NCBI GenBank assembly: GCA_023091665.1
Contig: JALJCQ010000001.1
Span: forward strand, 2,666,001 to 2,730,000
Origin: Pythium myriotylum
Lineage: Eukaryota > Oomycota > Peronosporomycetes > Pythiales > Pythiaceae
DNA: 64,000 nt
Direction: 5' to 3'
In this document: piece by piece, positions 9,022 through 18,602 of the stretch
Numbering within the stretch: position 1 is the stretch's first letter
Layout: the number at the start of each line of letters is the position of its first letter
The notes under the pieces: model-generated
What the model saw: only the letters and a program-made list of their open reading frames with translations
The model's database searches: none
What the model was told of the DNA's origin: nothing
Position numbers and translations under genes: made by a program

Positions 9022-11505
9022 ATGGCAGCGTACGCAAGCGTCAGCCCGGCGGGTCGTCGCTCCAAGTCAGCCGAAGTGGAACGTTTCTTCTTTGACGGAG
9101 ACTGGGAGAGTGACGAAGACGATATACGGCCGGTGACGGCTTCAGGCACACTTGGCACGAAGCCCAAGAGTCGACTGGGCAGGAGGTCAACTCGAGATGG
9201 TGCATCAAAGCAGCCAACTGACGTGGCTATCGAGGGGTGGGGCGATTTCGATTCGGATCGTTTGTTCAAAGGCGAGTCGTTTCCTCCGCAGCCTACCAAC
9301 TCGGCTCGAATGAAAGAAACCGTGGCAGTCGTACACGAGGAAGAGCCTCCACGTCTGAAACGGGAACCCGATCCGCAGCGTATCGAGGAGCTCGCGAAAC
9401 CCACTACCAAACCACCTCCTCCGAGTCAAAAGGATGCATCGAAACAGGTCTTACGCCAGCGAGCGCTAGCAGTGATGGAGCTCTCTGCTCCCGACAACCT
9501 TGCAACTGGCTCACTGGGCAGGAAGACGTCGCAAAAGGTGAAAGCGATCGCGGTTCATCGTCGCGACAAGAAAAGCGACGCGGGCGGGAGTGACACGGAG
9601 TCGACACGGTTGCCAAAGATCAAGAAAGGCGCGCACTACTCGCCGCGCGTCAGTGGCCTCTTTGGACCAGACATCCCGGACTCGTTGGAGACTCGCGCGA
9701 TCGTCTTTGAACGATTCCTCTCCATCTGGAGTCTCATGACCTCGAGGTTTTGCTCCACGTCTCGCGACACTACGGACGTCAAGGCCGACTGCAAGTCTCC
9801 CTTTGAGTGCAGTATGGTGCTCACGAAGATTTGCAAGACCATCGGGATCGTACTCACGACGTCTCCGGCTCCCGACGTCTGGAGCTCGAGTAGGCAGCGA
9901 GGCTCTGCAAGCGACGTTGACTTCCAGTCGTTCTGTGACTTTGTCGTCCGGAACGCTTTGCAGCCAGCTATGCACCACTTCCGACTGGATCACGACCTCT
10001 CTGAATATCTTCACACCGTCGACACGATCATTCTTAGCCTTGTTACGCGCGTGGATGCGCAGGAACAAATGCCAGCAGAGCTTCCATCAGGTTCCCAGTG
10101 GCGACTGCGTGAACTGAGTGAGCTCCAGCCCGTGCTACCGCACTGGAAGAAGGGGATTCCTGCCATCCAGAAGCAACATCCACTTGTGAAGATGTCTCCG
10201 TCGGCAGCTATACTGGCATCAGACACCGAGTATATCATGCCGACAGAGATCGATGATGCAAGTGGACGAGTGGCTATCGTATCAGCCAACGAGGAGCCGT
10301 CGATTCCATCCACAACAGTCAGTGTGGTTCTTCCAGGTCCTTCGACTGGTGGCTACCCAATCCAGGCAAAGAAGCTGCCTCTGAATGAAGCCAGAGCACT
10401 TCAAGACGCCAATATTCGTCGTAAGATCCAGCTTCGTAAGTCTTGGCAGCCTCGTGTCGTTCTTGGCGATCCACAGATCCAGCAACAGGACAAACCTCGC
10501 ACGCCTACAGCTCTCCAAGGGGTACGTTTTCGAACGATGCCTACTGCATAGTTTGCATCTCGCACCACTGTATCTAGGCATTCTTGCTAGACGCTGAACG
10601 AGGTGCGTGTTGCTTTGTTCTCACAGGTCACTGATGCTTCTGCTGGTCATGCTCTGGGCAGTTGTATCCTAGTCGAGGCTGTACACCGTACCGCTCCGTC
10701 CGACTCAAGCCCCCGAGTGATCAAGGATAACCAAGCCGACGACGAAGAGCTACCAGCGAGCCACACTGGGGACACGTCACCAGTTCTTCTCCTTTGCGGC
10801 TCGTGTCCTGGAGAAGAAGAGGCCACACTCTGGTGCTCTAACTGCTTTGCTGTGTATTGCTCATCGTGTTGGACGAGCACACACCACTCGGTCGTGGACA
10901 TGGCACTCATTGATACCCAGTGCGGACTCCCCATGCCGTCGGCGAGACCAATGCGGACTCATCGCGACAGCTTTGCTCCTCCAGTGCATATGATTTATCT
11001 ACCGACAAAGCCCCTAGCCACTGGTCGGCTTGCTCGCGGTATCCCGAGTTCAAAGCAGCCACCACTGCAAGGTAACCAACTAGAGGGCGACGGCGATAAC
11101 CCGGGATCCCGTGAGGATGATGAACCGCCGAGAACTCGTCTAGTGACGTCGCTATCTTCGCAAGCGATACTCCCGTCGATACGCCCGGCGGCAAGGAAAC
11201 AAAAAGCTGTGAAAGGCCTTCAAAGGCATCGAAGCACTCCGACTCTACAACCGATGGCAGCAGAGCCGCTGGCTTCCTCAATGGATTCAACAGCCAACTT
11301 ACTAAAAGCGCTGATGCTCGGCACAGCATCGTCAGCGTCTGTATTAGGGTCGACAGAGTCTCCTTCCTCGTGGCCAACGTCCTGCGCAAGCAGTGGGAGC
11401 AGCCAGTCCGTATCTAAGCGGACCTACAAGGAACCTCATCGACGGAAGAAGCTTCTCCCTGCGGCTGTTACGCTCGATGCCGAGAAGCTACTACCACGTG
11501 AATGA
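9022..11505 (+). CDS. hypothetical protein with C-terminal B-box-like zinc finger (2 exons)
   Basis: Exons are 9022-10521 and 10627-11505. The intron (10522-10626) has a GTACGT donor and a TTCTCACAG acceptor and joins in phase 0. The product is about 793 aa. The N-terminal 190 residues are disordered and charged. Residues about 205-360 form a helical domain (ETRAIVFERFLSIWSLM, ECSMVLTKICKTIGIVL, VDFQSFCDFVVRNALQPAM) that I cannot assign. The second exon carries a Cys/His cluster, CGSC-x8-CSNC-x4-CSSC-x4-HH, spaced like a B-box (TRIM-type) zinc finger. The remainder is Ser-rich and disordered. It ends 17 nt before the 3' end of the convergent TPR gene. A cytoskeletal or ciliary scaffold role is possible but not shown. 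Confidence 0.65.
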
Positions 11506-11522
11506 CTTCGGAACGTTTTCGC

Positions 11523-13357
11523 TCAGTGGATTGCTTTGCCGTGGATCCAAAACGCCACGTAAAATAGGTCCTCCTCCTCCTCCTGCACTTCTACTATCTC
11601 GTTGAACACGCGCTGGCTCTGGAACATGACTAGACGATCGCTCACTGCCTGCACAACCTCCACGCGCGCATCGGGCTCCAGTTCCGTACGCAGTCGCATC
11701 TCAGCGTTCGAGCTACCGCTGATAAAGTAGATGCACGAGAGCTTGAAGCCGTTGTCCCTGTCGCCTGCGCCGCAGTCCAGTCGCAATCGCTGCTGATCGC
11801 CTGGTCTTAGCTGGTGAATTGCCGTACACTGTGCGAATTGAGCACATAGGGTCGCATTAGCCGGCCGCTTATTGTTGATCTCGAACGGCAACGCATGTAG
11901 CTTGGTGATCAACTCGGCGAGCGCCGGGTACTCTTTTTCACACTCAGATTTGTCGACAAAACGCATCAGTCCGAGCCGTAGTGGAGATTTGGTTCCTACT
12001 GACGTCGTGGCGTCCGTTGCCATCTCCATGAGTAATCCGTTCTTGACCATGCGTTGTGCATCGCTTTTCAGTATTGGCATCCAGTCATCACCCATGAACT
12101 CGTCTAGAACCGCCACACCTGGGACTGCTTTCTCGCTTCTCGGAACATGGGCGAACAAGTTAGCCAAAAACTCGTCGGGTAGCTGATCCCACGACGCTTC
12201 GTCTGCGTTGGGATCTGCAACTGTCCTAACGTCGTTAGCGAGCAAGACGTGCTTCTTGTAGTTGATTCGATGGACCATCGCAAGCACTTCGCGCCCAAAG
12301 GCTTCCTGTAAGACCTGCGGCAGCAGTAGCGCCTCAGTCGTCGCATCCATTATCTCCCCCTGGTCGGCACCGCGCTTCTTGACATTGGTCAAGACACTTT
12401 GAGCCTTCGTTTGCACCTTGGGCATCAATGAGAACAGTTCTTCTTCGTACCAAGGGTCTTCAAGCAATTCCTGGAGATTCTTGGGGGCGTGGGCGAGCTG
12501 TTCTTTCGGAATGCCGGGGTAAATGAGCCTCTGGAACTCGTTCTGGTCGAGCAGTTTCGCGAATACACCGTCATCGAGCACGACTTTCTCTCCTTTGCCG
12601 TTCACGCCTTGCTTGTTGCATCCGCCTTTGAGCCGCTTGAGCATGTATCGCCACCGTCGCTCGTCATCATTCTCTAATCTCATCGTCCCACTAGCGGTAT
12701 CTACCACTGGTCTTACGATGTCTTCTTTTTCAGCGTAGATGCCCGACTTCGCTTTAACTTTTGGCTCATGGAAGAAGCCTCTCTGAACGGATCCGCTTCC
12801 CTTGGCGGTGGTCTTGAGGTGGTCCTTGATTACCTGGATCTTTGCATGCGCCTTCTTGGTCTCGACGGGGTCACCAAACTCGACTACCTTCTCGTACGCG
12901 TTCAACGCCTCACGCCACTTCTTGAGCGCTTCACAAGCTACAGCTTTCCGTAGGTATCCTTTGAGCCATCTTGGAGCCAGTTCGATGGAGTGGTCAGCAT
13001 CGACAAGCGCCTGCGTGTAGTTCTTCAAGTGGTAGTACGCCGCCGAGCGATTGCTGTAGAGCAGCTGGGTATGATTGCATTAGTCCAGTGCGACTTTCAA
13101 CCTCTAGCAACGACAGCTCACGTGGTTGTGTGGATTCTTCTCGATCGCCTGTGTGTACAGCGCCGTCGCTTCTGCGAAGGCCTTGCTCTGGAATGCAGTG
13201 TTGCCCTTTTCTCGGAAGCTCTCTACGCCAGCAATCGCTCACCACCACGGCCAACCGCCACGGACTCAAGCCACGCACCTGACGCCTGCAAGTCGATCTC
13301 GCTGAGCGCGTCGACGTCAAACGCGCCGTCACTGCCAGCCTCCAGTACGCGCGCCAT
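11523..13357 (-). CDS. TPR protein with degenerate 2OG-Fe(II) dioxygenase (prolyl-4-hydroxylase-like) C-terminus
   Basis: There are three exons: 13357-13279, 13222-13122 and 13064-11523, giving 573 aa. The spliced N-terminus reads into a canonical TPR (ESFREKGNTAFQSKAFAEA, then NPHNHLLYSNRSAAYYHLKN) that continues to about residue 130. This is the arrangement of STI1/SGT-like co-chaperone adaptors. The middle, residues 150-430, is helical and unassigned. The last 130 residues follow a P4H-type double-stranded beta helix (AQFAQCTAIHQL, NGFKLSCIYFISG, VVQAVSDRLVMFQSQRVFNEI, FYVAFWIHG). The Fe(II) ligands expected there, the HxD pair and the distal His of a VxHEV-like motif, read RLD and VFNEI, so hydroxylase activity is unlikely. 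TPR assignment is strong; the dioxygenase-fold assignment is moderate. Confidence 0.78.
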
Positions 13358-13537
13358 CGTCTCCACCTAATGGGTCAAAGGTCACAGATTCCATGGAAGA
13401 TCTCGTCGGCAGGTCACGCAAGAGATGCTCTTTCGACTTGATAACCTTCTACACTCAATACTACCATTTCCTCCATCTCTCGATGCGGAACTTGCACCTC
13501 GTCAAGGCAAAACAAATCTATAAACACGGAGAGCTCA

Positions 13538-14950
13538 CTAAGACTGTTGCTTGCTGGTGGACGGCAGCGATGGGAAGATGCCTTCGCGCACGAGGCTTCG
13601 CAACGACCAAGGGTTCACTCCATTCTCGTCGCCGTAGATGCGCCAGCTCCAGAAAGTCCAGCCACCGTTGACTGTGTGGAGCAGCACGTCCATCTGCTTC
13701 TGGCCAAACTCCTTGAGCTTATTGCGGTCTTGGAACTTGCCCGCCGTCGCGAAACTGAACTCGCCGATGAACATCTTCTTGTCGCTCTTGCTCTTCCAGG
13801 CCTCGACGTCGTCGCGGAACTGGGTGATCGACTTGCCCAGCAAGTCGTCCTCGCTGGTGTTCTCATAGCCCCACACAAAGTACCGGTGCCACTCGACCCA
13901 GACGTTGCTGGCGCCAGGCAATAAATCGGTCATGAAGTTGGCCGATTGCTCCCACAACAATGGCGCAATTGTGAGGATGCAGTCGTTGCCTGCGTCCTTG
14001 CGGATTGCTTGGTACGCTTTCTCATAGTATTTGTACAACTTTTGGTTGTTCGTGGTTCCGCCGGGTTCATTCATTAGGCCAATCCCGAGAAACGCTTCCT
14101 CGTTCTTGTATCGATCAGCTAAAAAGACAACCGAGTCGAGCGTCGAGTCAAAGTTCTCTGGATAGTCAGACCAAAACGACTTGGATGGCGTCTCAGGAGA
14201 CGAATGGTCGGCGCCGTTCTGCGAGCCCTTGGCCGCGTGCATGCTAATCAGCACGGCGACGTTATGCTTCTTGGCCCACTGTTGGATTAGTCGATCGAGG
14301 TATTCTAGTGCCCCTGGCGCATAGTTCTTCCATTGTTTCTGACCGCTAATGTCATGCTTGTCGAAGCCCGTGATCCAATAGCCCACTGGCACTCGGACAG
14401 TGTTAAGTCCCGTTTTGGCAATGGCAGCGATATCTTCTTCAGTGATGAACGTGTCCCGGTGTTTCTTGAAGCGACTAACAGCGTCGTCATATGGTGTGTT
14501 CTTGAAGGCTGCCTGTTCGCCTGCGCTAGCCTGTTCGTTCGTGAGACCTTTCCAGATATCAGATGCACCGTTCATCCAGTGCTCCGAGACGAGCCAACCG
14601 CCCAGGTTAACACCCTGGCTTGGCACTGTGCCTGCGCGAATCGCATATTGCACGTGACCATTCTGCTGCGGTCCATTTGATCGATAGCTCTCGTTGATGT
14701 TGGGATGTGGCACCAGAGTTGGCGTAGCTGAAGGCGTCGACGACGGTTGCTCAGTGGCTTGCCTGGTGAAGACAGTGGATGCTGCGTCGCCTGCGACCTC
14801 ATTGATGAAGGGCTGGGACTCGGTGTCAACGTTTTCCGGTATAACATATCCCACTGGTGAGTTGGGATCGCTCTTGTTGAAGCCAGAGACACGGGACGAC
14901 GTGAGCGACGCTACCAGCAGCAGAGATGTGCAGCGCGAGAGAAACTTCAT
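13538..14950 (-). CDS. secreted GH5 exo-1,3-beta-glucanase (GH5-1)
   Basis: 470 aa, single exon. A signal peptide (MKFLSRCTSLLLVASLTSSRVSG) is followed by a Ser/Thr/Pro linker (to about residue 105) and a GH5 subfamily-9-type exo-1,3-beta-glucanase domain. Diagnostic motifs are NLGGWLVSEHWM, NTVRVPVGYWI, ISMHAAKGSQNG, the acid/base Glu in GLMNEPGG, WVEWHRYF, the nucleophile Glu in FIGEFSFA, and GGWTFWSWRIYGDE. Both catalytic glutamates are present, so it should be active on beta-1,3-glucan, the main oomycete wall polymer. It has no C-terminal hydrophobic tail, unlike its paralogue at 33-34.8 kb. It lies 0.6 kb from the Gly/Tyr-rich array and faces away from it. An oomycete-type initiator sits about 40 nt upstream. 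Confidence 0.95.
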   Translation of the reverse strand: MKFLSRCTSLLLVASLTSSRVSGFNKSDPNSPVGYVIPENVDTESQPFINEVAGDAASTVFTRQATEQPSSTPSATPTLVPHPNINESYRSNGPQQNGHVQYAIRAGTVPSQGVNLGGWLVSEHWMNGASDIWKGLTNEQASAGEQAAFKNTPYDDAVSRFKKHRDTFITEEDIAAIAKTGLNTVRVPVGYWITGFDKHDISGQKQWKNYAPGALEYLDRLIQQWAKKHNVAVLISMHAAKGSQNGADHSSPETPSKSFWSDYPENFDSTLDSVVFLADRYKNEEAFLGIGLMNEPGGTTNNQKLYKYYEKAYQAIRKDAGNDCILTIAPLLWEQSANFMTDLLPGASNVWVEWHRYFVWGYENTSEDDLLGKSITQFRDDVEAWKSKSDKKMFIGEFSFATAGKFQDRNKLKEFGQKQMDVLLHTVNGGWTFWSWRIYGDENGVNPWSLRSLVREGIFPSLPSTSKQQS

Positions 14951-14984
14951 GGCTGAAAGTCTTCTGAACTGTGCGGATCCAATC

Positions 14985-14994
14985 GAGGAATGAG
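14985..14994 (-). promoter_or_regulatory. oomycete-type initiator upstream of GH5-1
   Basis: Read on the minus strand this is CTCATTCCTC, matching the YTCAYTYY core of the oomycete initiator. It lies about 40 nt upstream of the ATG at 14950, a usual 5'UTR length for these organisms. Assignment is by pattern only. Confidence 0.5.
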
Positions 14995-15541
14995 AGAGAC
15001 TTTGTGGGGCCGGAACCGCTCACGCCGATGAAAGAGGGATGGCCCTCCTTCCATCTCGAGTTCGATGGGCATCACGCACTCCCAACGGAGAGCCGCACAC
15101 GGATCACCATGTGGCGTCTCGGGCTCATGCAAAAATCCGGTTCGCGCCGTCATGCTGAAGGGCCACGAGGGAGCGAGGCCACGTGACGGCGGGTCGCTCT
15201 GAGATCTGGTTCGCTGCTGGCCAGACATCGCCAGTGCAGAAGAGCCGCTGGGATGGAAAGTTCTGTAGCCATGTATTCGATTAACCAATCAATCTGCAAA
15301 ATGCGAAGCTGCAGAGAAGCCATTGGTTGAATGAGTATCTTCACGGAACTTTCGTGGAAAGATTTGAGAGTCAAATTCTCTTTTGATGAGGATGCCGAAC
15401 GGTTCCCCGAGGAATGCAAGAATCCATCTGGACAAGAAGAGCAAGAGCGAGTTCAGTTTGTAGACTGTGAAAATACAACAAGACTTAACTTCACTAGGAC
15501 TCGTCGATACAAACAGGATGCGGAGCAGGATGCTGAGGCCT

Positions 15542-16102
15542 TCAGTAGCCGGAGTATGGCGCGAAGCCGTAGCTGTAGTCGCTGTATCCTTGGCCGTAAC
15601 CGCTGTACCCCTTGCCGTAGCCCTTGCCGTAGCCCTTGCCGTAGCCCTTGCCGTAGGAGCCGCCGTAGTTGGAGTAGTCATCGCCGTAGCCGTAGTACTT
15701 ATTGCGGCCGTAGTTGTTACCGTAGCTGTTGCCGTAGTTGTTGCCGTAGTAGTAGTCGCTGTTCTTGCCGTAGTAGTCACCTCCGTAGCTCTTACCGCCG
15801 TAGCCGTAGTCACCGTAGCCGTAGTCGCCGTAGCCGTAGTCGTAGTCGCCGTAGTCGTAGTCGCCGTAGCCACCATAGACGCCGTAGCCGTAATCGTTGT
15901 AGTCGTCGTAGCCGTAGCCGTAGCCGTGCCCGTGGCCGTACTTCTTGCGGCGGTCGTGGTGCTTGTTCTTGTTCTTGGCGTAGCCATAGCCGTAGCCATA
16001 GCCGTCGTCGTAGTCGCCGTACGCGGCGGCGGAGGTGGCCGAGAGGCTGAAGAGCGCAAGGACTGCCGCGAGAGCGAGCAGCATGAATCGCTTGGAGATC
16101 AT
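15542..16102 (-). CDS. secreted Gly/Tyr-rich protein, type A, copy A1
   Basis: 186 aa. The signal peptide is about 26 residues (MISKRFMLLALAAVLALFSL, then SATSAAA). The mature chain is almost wholly built of GY, DY, NY and KGYG units: GYGYGYGYAKNKNKHH, a basic His/Lys patch near residue 50, runs of DYGYG, GNNYGNSYGNNYG, four KGYG repeats, and the C-terminus FAPYSGY. It has no cysteine and no recognisable fold. The composition resembles glycine-rich wall or adhesive proteins with tyrosines available for cross-linking; that role is inferred. The start at 16102 has a good context (CCACCATGATC). The same frame stays open 207 codons upstream, but an initiator at 16205-16220 lies inside that extension, so I reject it. 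Confidence 0.85.
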   Translation of the reverse strand: MISKRFMLLALAAVLALFSLSATSAAAYGDYDDGYGYGYGYAKNKNKHHDRRKKYGHGHGYGYGYDDYNDYGYGVYGGYGDYDYGDYDYGYGDYGYGDYGYGGKSYGGDYYGKNSDYYYGNNYGNSYGNNYGRNKYYGYGDDYSNYGGSYGKGYGKGYGKGYGKGYSGYGQGYSDYSYGFAPYSGY

Positions 16103-16138
16103 GGTGGGCGGTGGCAGATTTGGATCTGGCTGGGCAAG

Positions 16139-16178
16139 GAGACGGAGGAGACGGAGGAGACGGAGGAGACGGAGGAGA
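16139..16178. repeat. 9-nt minisatellite (GGAGACGGA)n in the A-gene 5' leader
   Basis: A purine-rich 9-nt tandem repeat lies between the predicted initiator and the ATG of A1, so it should be transcribed as a pyrimidine-rich leader (CTCCGTCTC units). Copy number varies between array members: about 4 in A1, 3 in A2, 4 in A3, 5 in A4, 4 in A5, 5 in A6 and A7. Confidence 0.85.
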
Positions 16179-16204
16179 GGGGAACCAGGTGCGCGGTGCG
16201 AGGC

Positions 16205-16220
16205 AAATCGCAGAGTGAGG
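16205..16220 (-). promoter_or_regulatory. initiator/FPR-like element of type A genes
   Basis: On the minus strand this reads CCTCACTCTGCGATTT, close to the oomycete Inr+FPR consensus. It lies 103-118 nt upstream of the A1 start. The equivalent element of A6 is at 26819-26834, and all other A copies carry it. It supports the short start codon of the A genes. Confidence 0.5.
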
Positions 16221-16435
16221 AGCCACCTCGGCGGCGATGACGATGGGAATTGCAAGACGACATGGCGGTAGACTTGGGTCTGTGAGGTGAGAGGTTGTGC
16301 GTTGATGCGAGAGTAGGTTGAGTGGAGCCGATGGATGTGTTGGTTGAGAGAGATCCTTCGGTCTCTGCGATGTTGACAGAAGTCGGACAGGAAGCTATTG
16401 GGATTGGCCGGACGAAATCGGTCGTCTTCATATCC

Positions 16436-16477
16436 ACCCACCACCACCACCACCACCACCACCACCACCACCACCAT
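16436..16477. repeat. (CCA)n trinucleotide microsatellite upstream of A1
   Basis: About 13 CAC/CCA units lie upstream of the predicted A1 transcription start. The number differs among copies (about 13, 14, 14 and 10 in A1-A4; 13 in A6; 15 in A7). The tract is missing next to A5, where the inversion junction removes it. It is followed by a related CAA/CAG/CCA-rich tract to about 16555. Confidence 0.85.
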
Positions 16478-16924
16478 CGTCTTCAGCACCAACAACAGCA
16501 ACGACCACCACCACCAGAACAACAAGAACAACAACTGCAACAACTCATCAGCAGTTGCGTGTAGCCTAGAGAGAGAGTGGGGAGTTCGGGCGGCTGGATA
16601 TTGCCCCGATGGCCTATTGAGTGTCCCGTGGAGATGACCAGAAATCTTTGATAGCAGTCGAACTGCATAGAAATTGTGTGATTGAATTGAAGCTCCAAGA
16701 GATGGTAAGCACAGTAACCACATAATCAGGAGACAGATAGCCGATCACTCCCTGTCACGAATAAACGAAATTGAGTTGGGATTTAGACGAGATGTACTGT
16801 AAAGATGCATGCGAGAGAGAACACGAACCTCACGGTGGCAAAAGCCATTAACGTTACAACAAGAACAAGAGCAATAACAAGAACAAGAACAACGACTGCA
16901 GACCGATGAAAAGGGATACTGCGC

Positions 16925-17443
16925 TCAGTAGTATCCCCCAAGACCATAGCTCTTGTAAGATGGTCCGTAGTAGTCGTTGCCGTAGCCGTAGGAGTTGTCG
17001 TCGTAGCCGTAGAAGCCGTTGCCGTATCCGTAGAAGCCGTTGCCGTATCCGTAGAAGCCGTTGCCGAAGCCGTAGTAGTCGTTGCCGTAGCCGTAGGAGT
17101 TGCCGCCGTAGCCACCGTAGCCACCGTAACCACCGTAGCCACCGTAACCACCGTAGCCACCGTAACCACCGTAGCCACCGTAACCACCGTAGCCACCGTA
17201 GCCGTACATTTTCTTGCCGAATGATCCGTAGCCGTAGCCGTCATCGTCGTACTCGTAGTTCTTGCGACGGCAATGGTGGCGATGGCGGCGGTGGCCGTGG
17301 CCATGGCCGTGGTTGTTTCCGTAGCTGTAGCCATTGTAGTTATAGTCGTAGTCACCGTATGCCGCTGCGGACGATGCAAAGAAAGCGAGGACGGCGAAGA
17401 AAGCGGTGGCGATGAGCGCGGTAGACTTGGATCCCAGAGTCAT
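16925..17443 (-). CDS. secreted Gly/Tyr-rich protein, type B, copy B1
   Basis: 172 aa. The signal peptide is MTLGSKSTALIATAFFAVLA followed by FFASSAAA. The mature chain starts YGDYDYNYNGYSYGN, then has a His-rich segment (NHGHGHGHRRHRHHC) with the protein's single cysteine, an acidic Tyr patch, a run of GGY repeats, three GNGFYGY repeats, and the C-terminus KSYGLGGYY. B1 has two more GGY units than the other B copies (166 aa). The start at 17443 is chosen because the initiator at 17487-17502 lies 44-59 nt upstream; the longer frame begins only with TTG. The His-rich stretch could bind metal; a wall-structural or adhesive role is inferred from composition. Confidence 0.85.
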   Translation of the reverse strand: MTLGSKSTALIATAFFAVLAFFASSAAAYGDYDYNYNGYSYGNNHGHGHGHRRHRHHCRRKNYEYDDDGYGYGSFGKKMYGYGGYGGYGGYGGYGGYGGYGGYGGYGGYGGYGGNSYGYGNDYYGFGNGFYGYGNGFYGYGNGFYGYDDNSYGYGNDYYGPSYKSYGLGGYY

Positions 17444-17486
17444 GGCGTTGAGGCTGTGGAGACTTGAGGGTTTGCTGTGCTGGGGC

Positions 17487-17502
17487 AAAATGCGAAGTGA
17501 GC
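17487..17502 (-). promoter_or_regulatory. oomycete Inr+FPR core promoter of type B genes
   Basis: On the minus strand this is GCTCACTTCGCATTTT, matching the published oomycete Inr+FPR consensus GCTCATTYYNCAWTTT at all but one position. It begins 59 nt upstream of the ATG. Identical elements serve B2 (19963-19978), B3 (22448-22463), B4 (25555-25570) and B5 (28046-28061). Confidence 0.7.
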
Positions 17503-17611
17503 TTGGGATTGCACGTGCAAGCTAACGGTGACGAGTGGAAGAACTTGAGGACAAAGGAGCAGACGAAGCGAAGAGGGTGTATTGTCGCCAAGGCTCGTTC
17601 TCTCGCAGTGC

Positions 17612-17650
17612 TGAAGGGTTGAAGGGTTGAAGGGTTGAGGGGTTGAAGGA
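17612..17650. repeat. 8-nt tandem repeat (GAAGGGTT)n upstream of B1
   Basis: Four to five imperfect GAAGGGTT units lie about 110-150 nt upstream of the B1 initiator. They recur upstream of every B gene (for example about 20096-20125, 22575-22605 and, complementary, 25410-25445 and 27901-27935). Confidence 0.8.
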
Positions 17651-17863
17651 CTGATCGCAGCTAATCAACTCAAACATGGGCATTCGATCACTCATCAGTG
17701 AGACCGAACTTCGCGATCTCTCAAGCGAAAGTTAGGATCCAGTGGTCACTGGCATACCCTCAACTATGTGTCGCGACCAGCTACTTTTTGCAGACTGGAA
17801 GCCAGGATATTCCAGAACATCGTTCCATTCTCGTGGATCGGATTGAGAGCTTCCAACCATCTA

Positions 17864-17890
17864 ACCGACAGGATACCGGTCCTGTCCGGT
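17864..17890. repeat. hairpin-forming inverted repeat in every array unit
   Basis: ACCGACAGGA-TACCGG-TCCTGTCCGGT forms a 10-bp stem interrupted by one bulged base. It lies between the B promoter and the 3' end of the next A gene and recurs in the other complete units, for example 20340-20366, 22825-22851 and, on the other strand, about 25168-25194. Confidence 0.6.
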
Positions 17891-18041
17891 GTAGACATGT
17901 CAAGTCGAAGGTTAAAGGTTGAAGGTTGGCTCCATCCAAATCCAAGTCGAAAGAAAGATTCACTCGAACGAGCTTTGAACGTTAACCACTACACTAGGAC
18001 TCGTCGATACAAACAGGATGCGGAGCAGGATGCTGAGGCCT

Positions 18042-18602
18042 TCAGTAGCCGGAGTATGGCGCGAAGCCGTAGCTGTAGTCGCTGTATCCTTGGCCGTAAC
18101 CGCTGTACCCCTTGCCGTAGCCCTTGCCGTAGCCCTTGCCGTAGCCCTTGCCGTAGGAGCCGCCGTAGTTGGAGTAGTCATCGCCGTAGCCGTAGTACTT
18201 ATTGCGGCCGTAGTTGTTACCGTAGCTGTTGCCGTAGTTGTTGCCGTAGTAGTAGTCGCTGTTCTTGCCGTAGTAGTCACCTCCGTAGCTCTTACCGCCG
18301 TAGCCGTAGTCACCGTAGCCGTAGTCGCCGTAGCCGTAGTCGTAGTCGCCGTAGTCGTAGTCGCCGTAGCCACCATAGACGCCGTAGCCGTAATCGTTGT
18401 AGTCGTCGTAGCCGTAGCCGTAGCCGTGCCCGTGGCCGTACTTCTTGCGGCGGTCGTGGTGCTTGTTCTTGTTCTTGGCGTAGCCATAGCCGTAGCCATA
18501 GCCGTCGTCGTAGTCGCCGTACGCGGCGGCGGAGGTGGCCGAGAGGCTGAAGAGCGCAAGGACTGCCGCGAGAGCGAGCAGCATGAATCGCTTGGAGATC
18601 AT
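18042..18602 (-). CDS. secreted Gly/Tyr-rich protein, type A, copy A2
   Basis: 186 aa, with the same protein sequence as A1 by translation. Its leader minisatellite is one 9-nt unit shorter and its upstream (CCA)n tract one unit longer. It lies 598 bp downstream of B1, counted in the direction of transcription. Confidence 0.85.
   Translation of the reverse strand: MISKRFMLLALAAVLALFSLSATSAAAYGDYDDGYGYGYGYAKNKNKHHDRRKKYGHGHGYGYGYDDYNDYGYGVYGGYGDYDYGDYDYGYGDYGYGDYGYGGKSYGGDYYGKNSDYYYGNNYGNSYGNNYGRNKYYGYGDDYSNYGGSYGKGYGKGYGKGYGKGYSGYGQGYSDYSYGFAPYSGY

Noticed and set aside
15542..16240. Long plus-strand and alternative-frame frames over the array (for example Ala/Val-rich or Arg/Ser-rich)
   Set aside because: They are antisense or out-of-frame readings of GY-repeat codons, which lack stops in several frames.
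16103..16723. 207-codon in-frame upstream extension of every type A gene (MWLLCLPSL...)
   Set aside because: The predicted initiator lies inside it, the extension is low-complexity, and the signal peptide begins at the inner ATG in a good context. The frame stays open mainly because the repeats there are multiples of three.
17612..17650. GGGTT-rich repeats as interstitial telomere sequence
   Set aside because: The unit is GAAGGGTT, not TTAGGG or TTTAGGG, and it recurs at a fixed place in each array unit.
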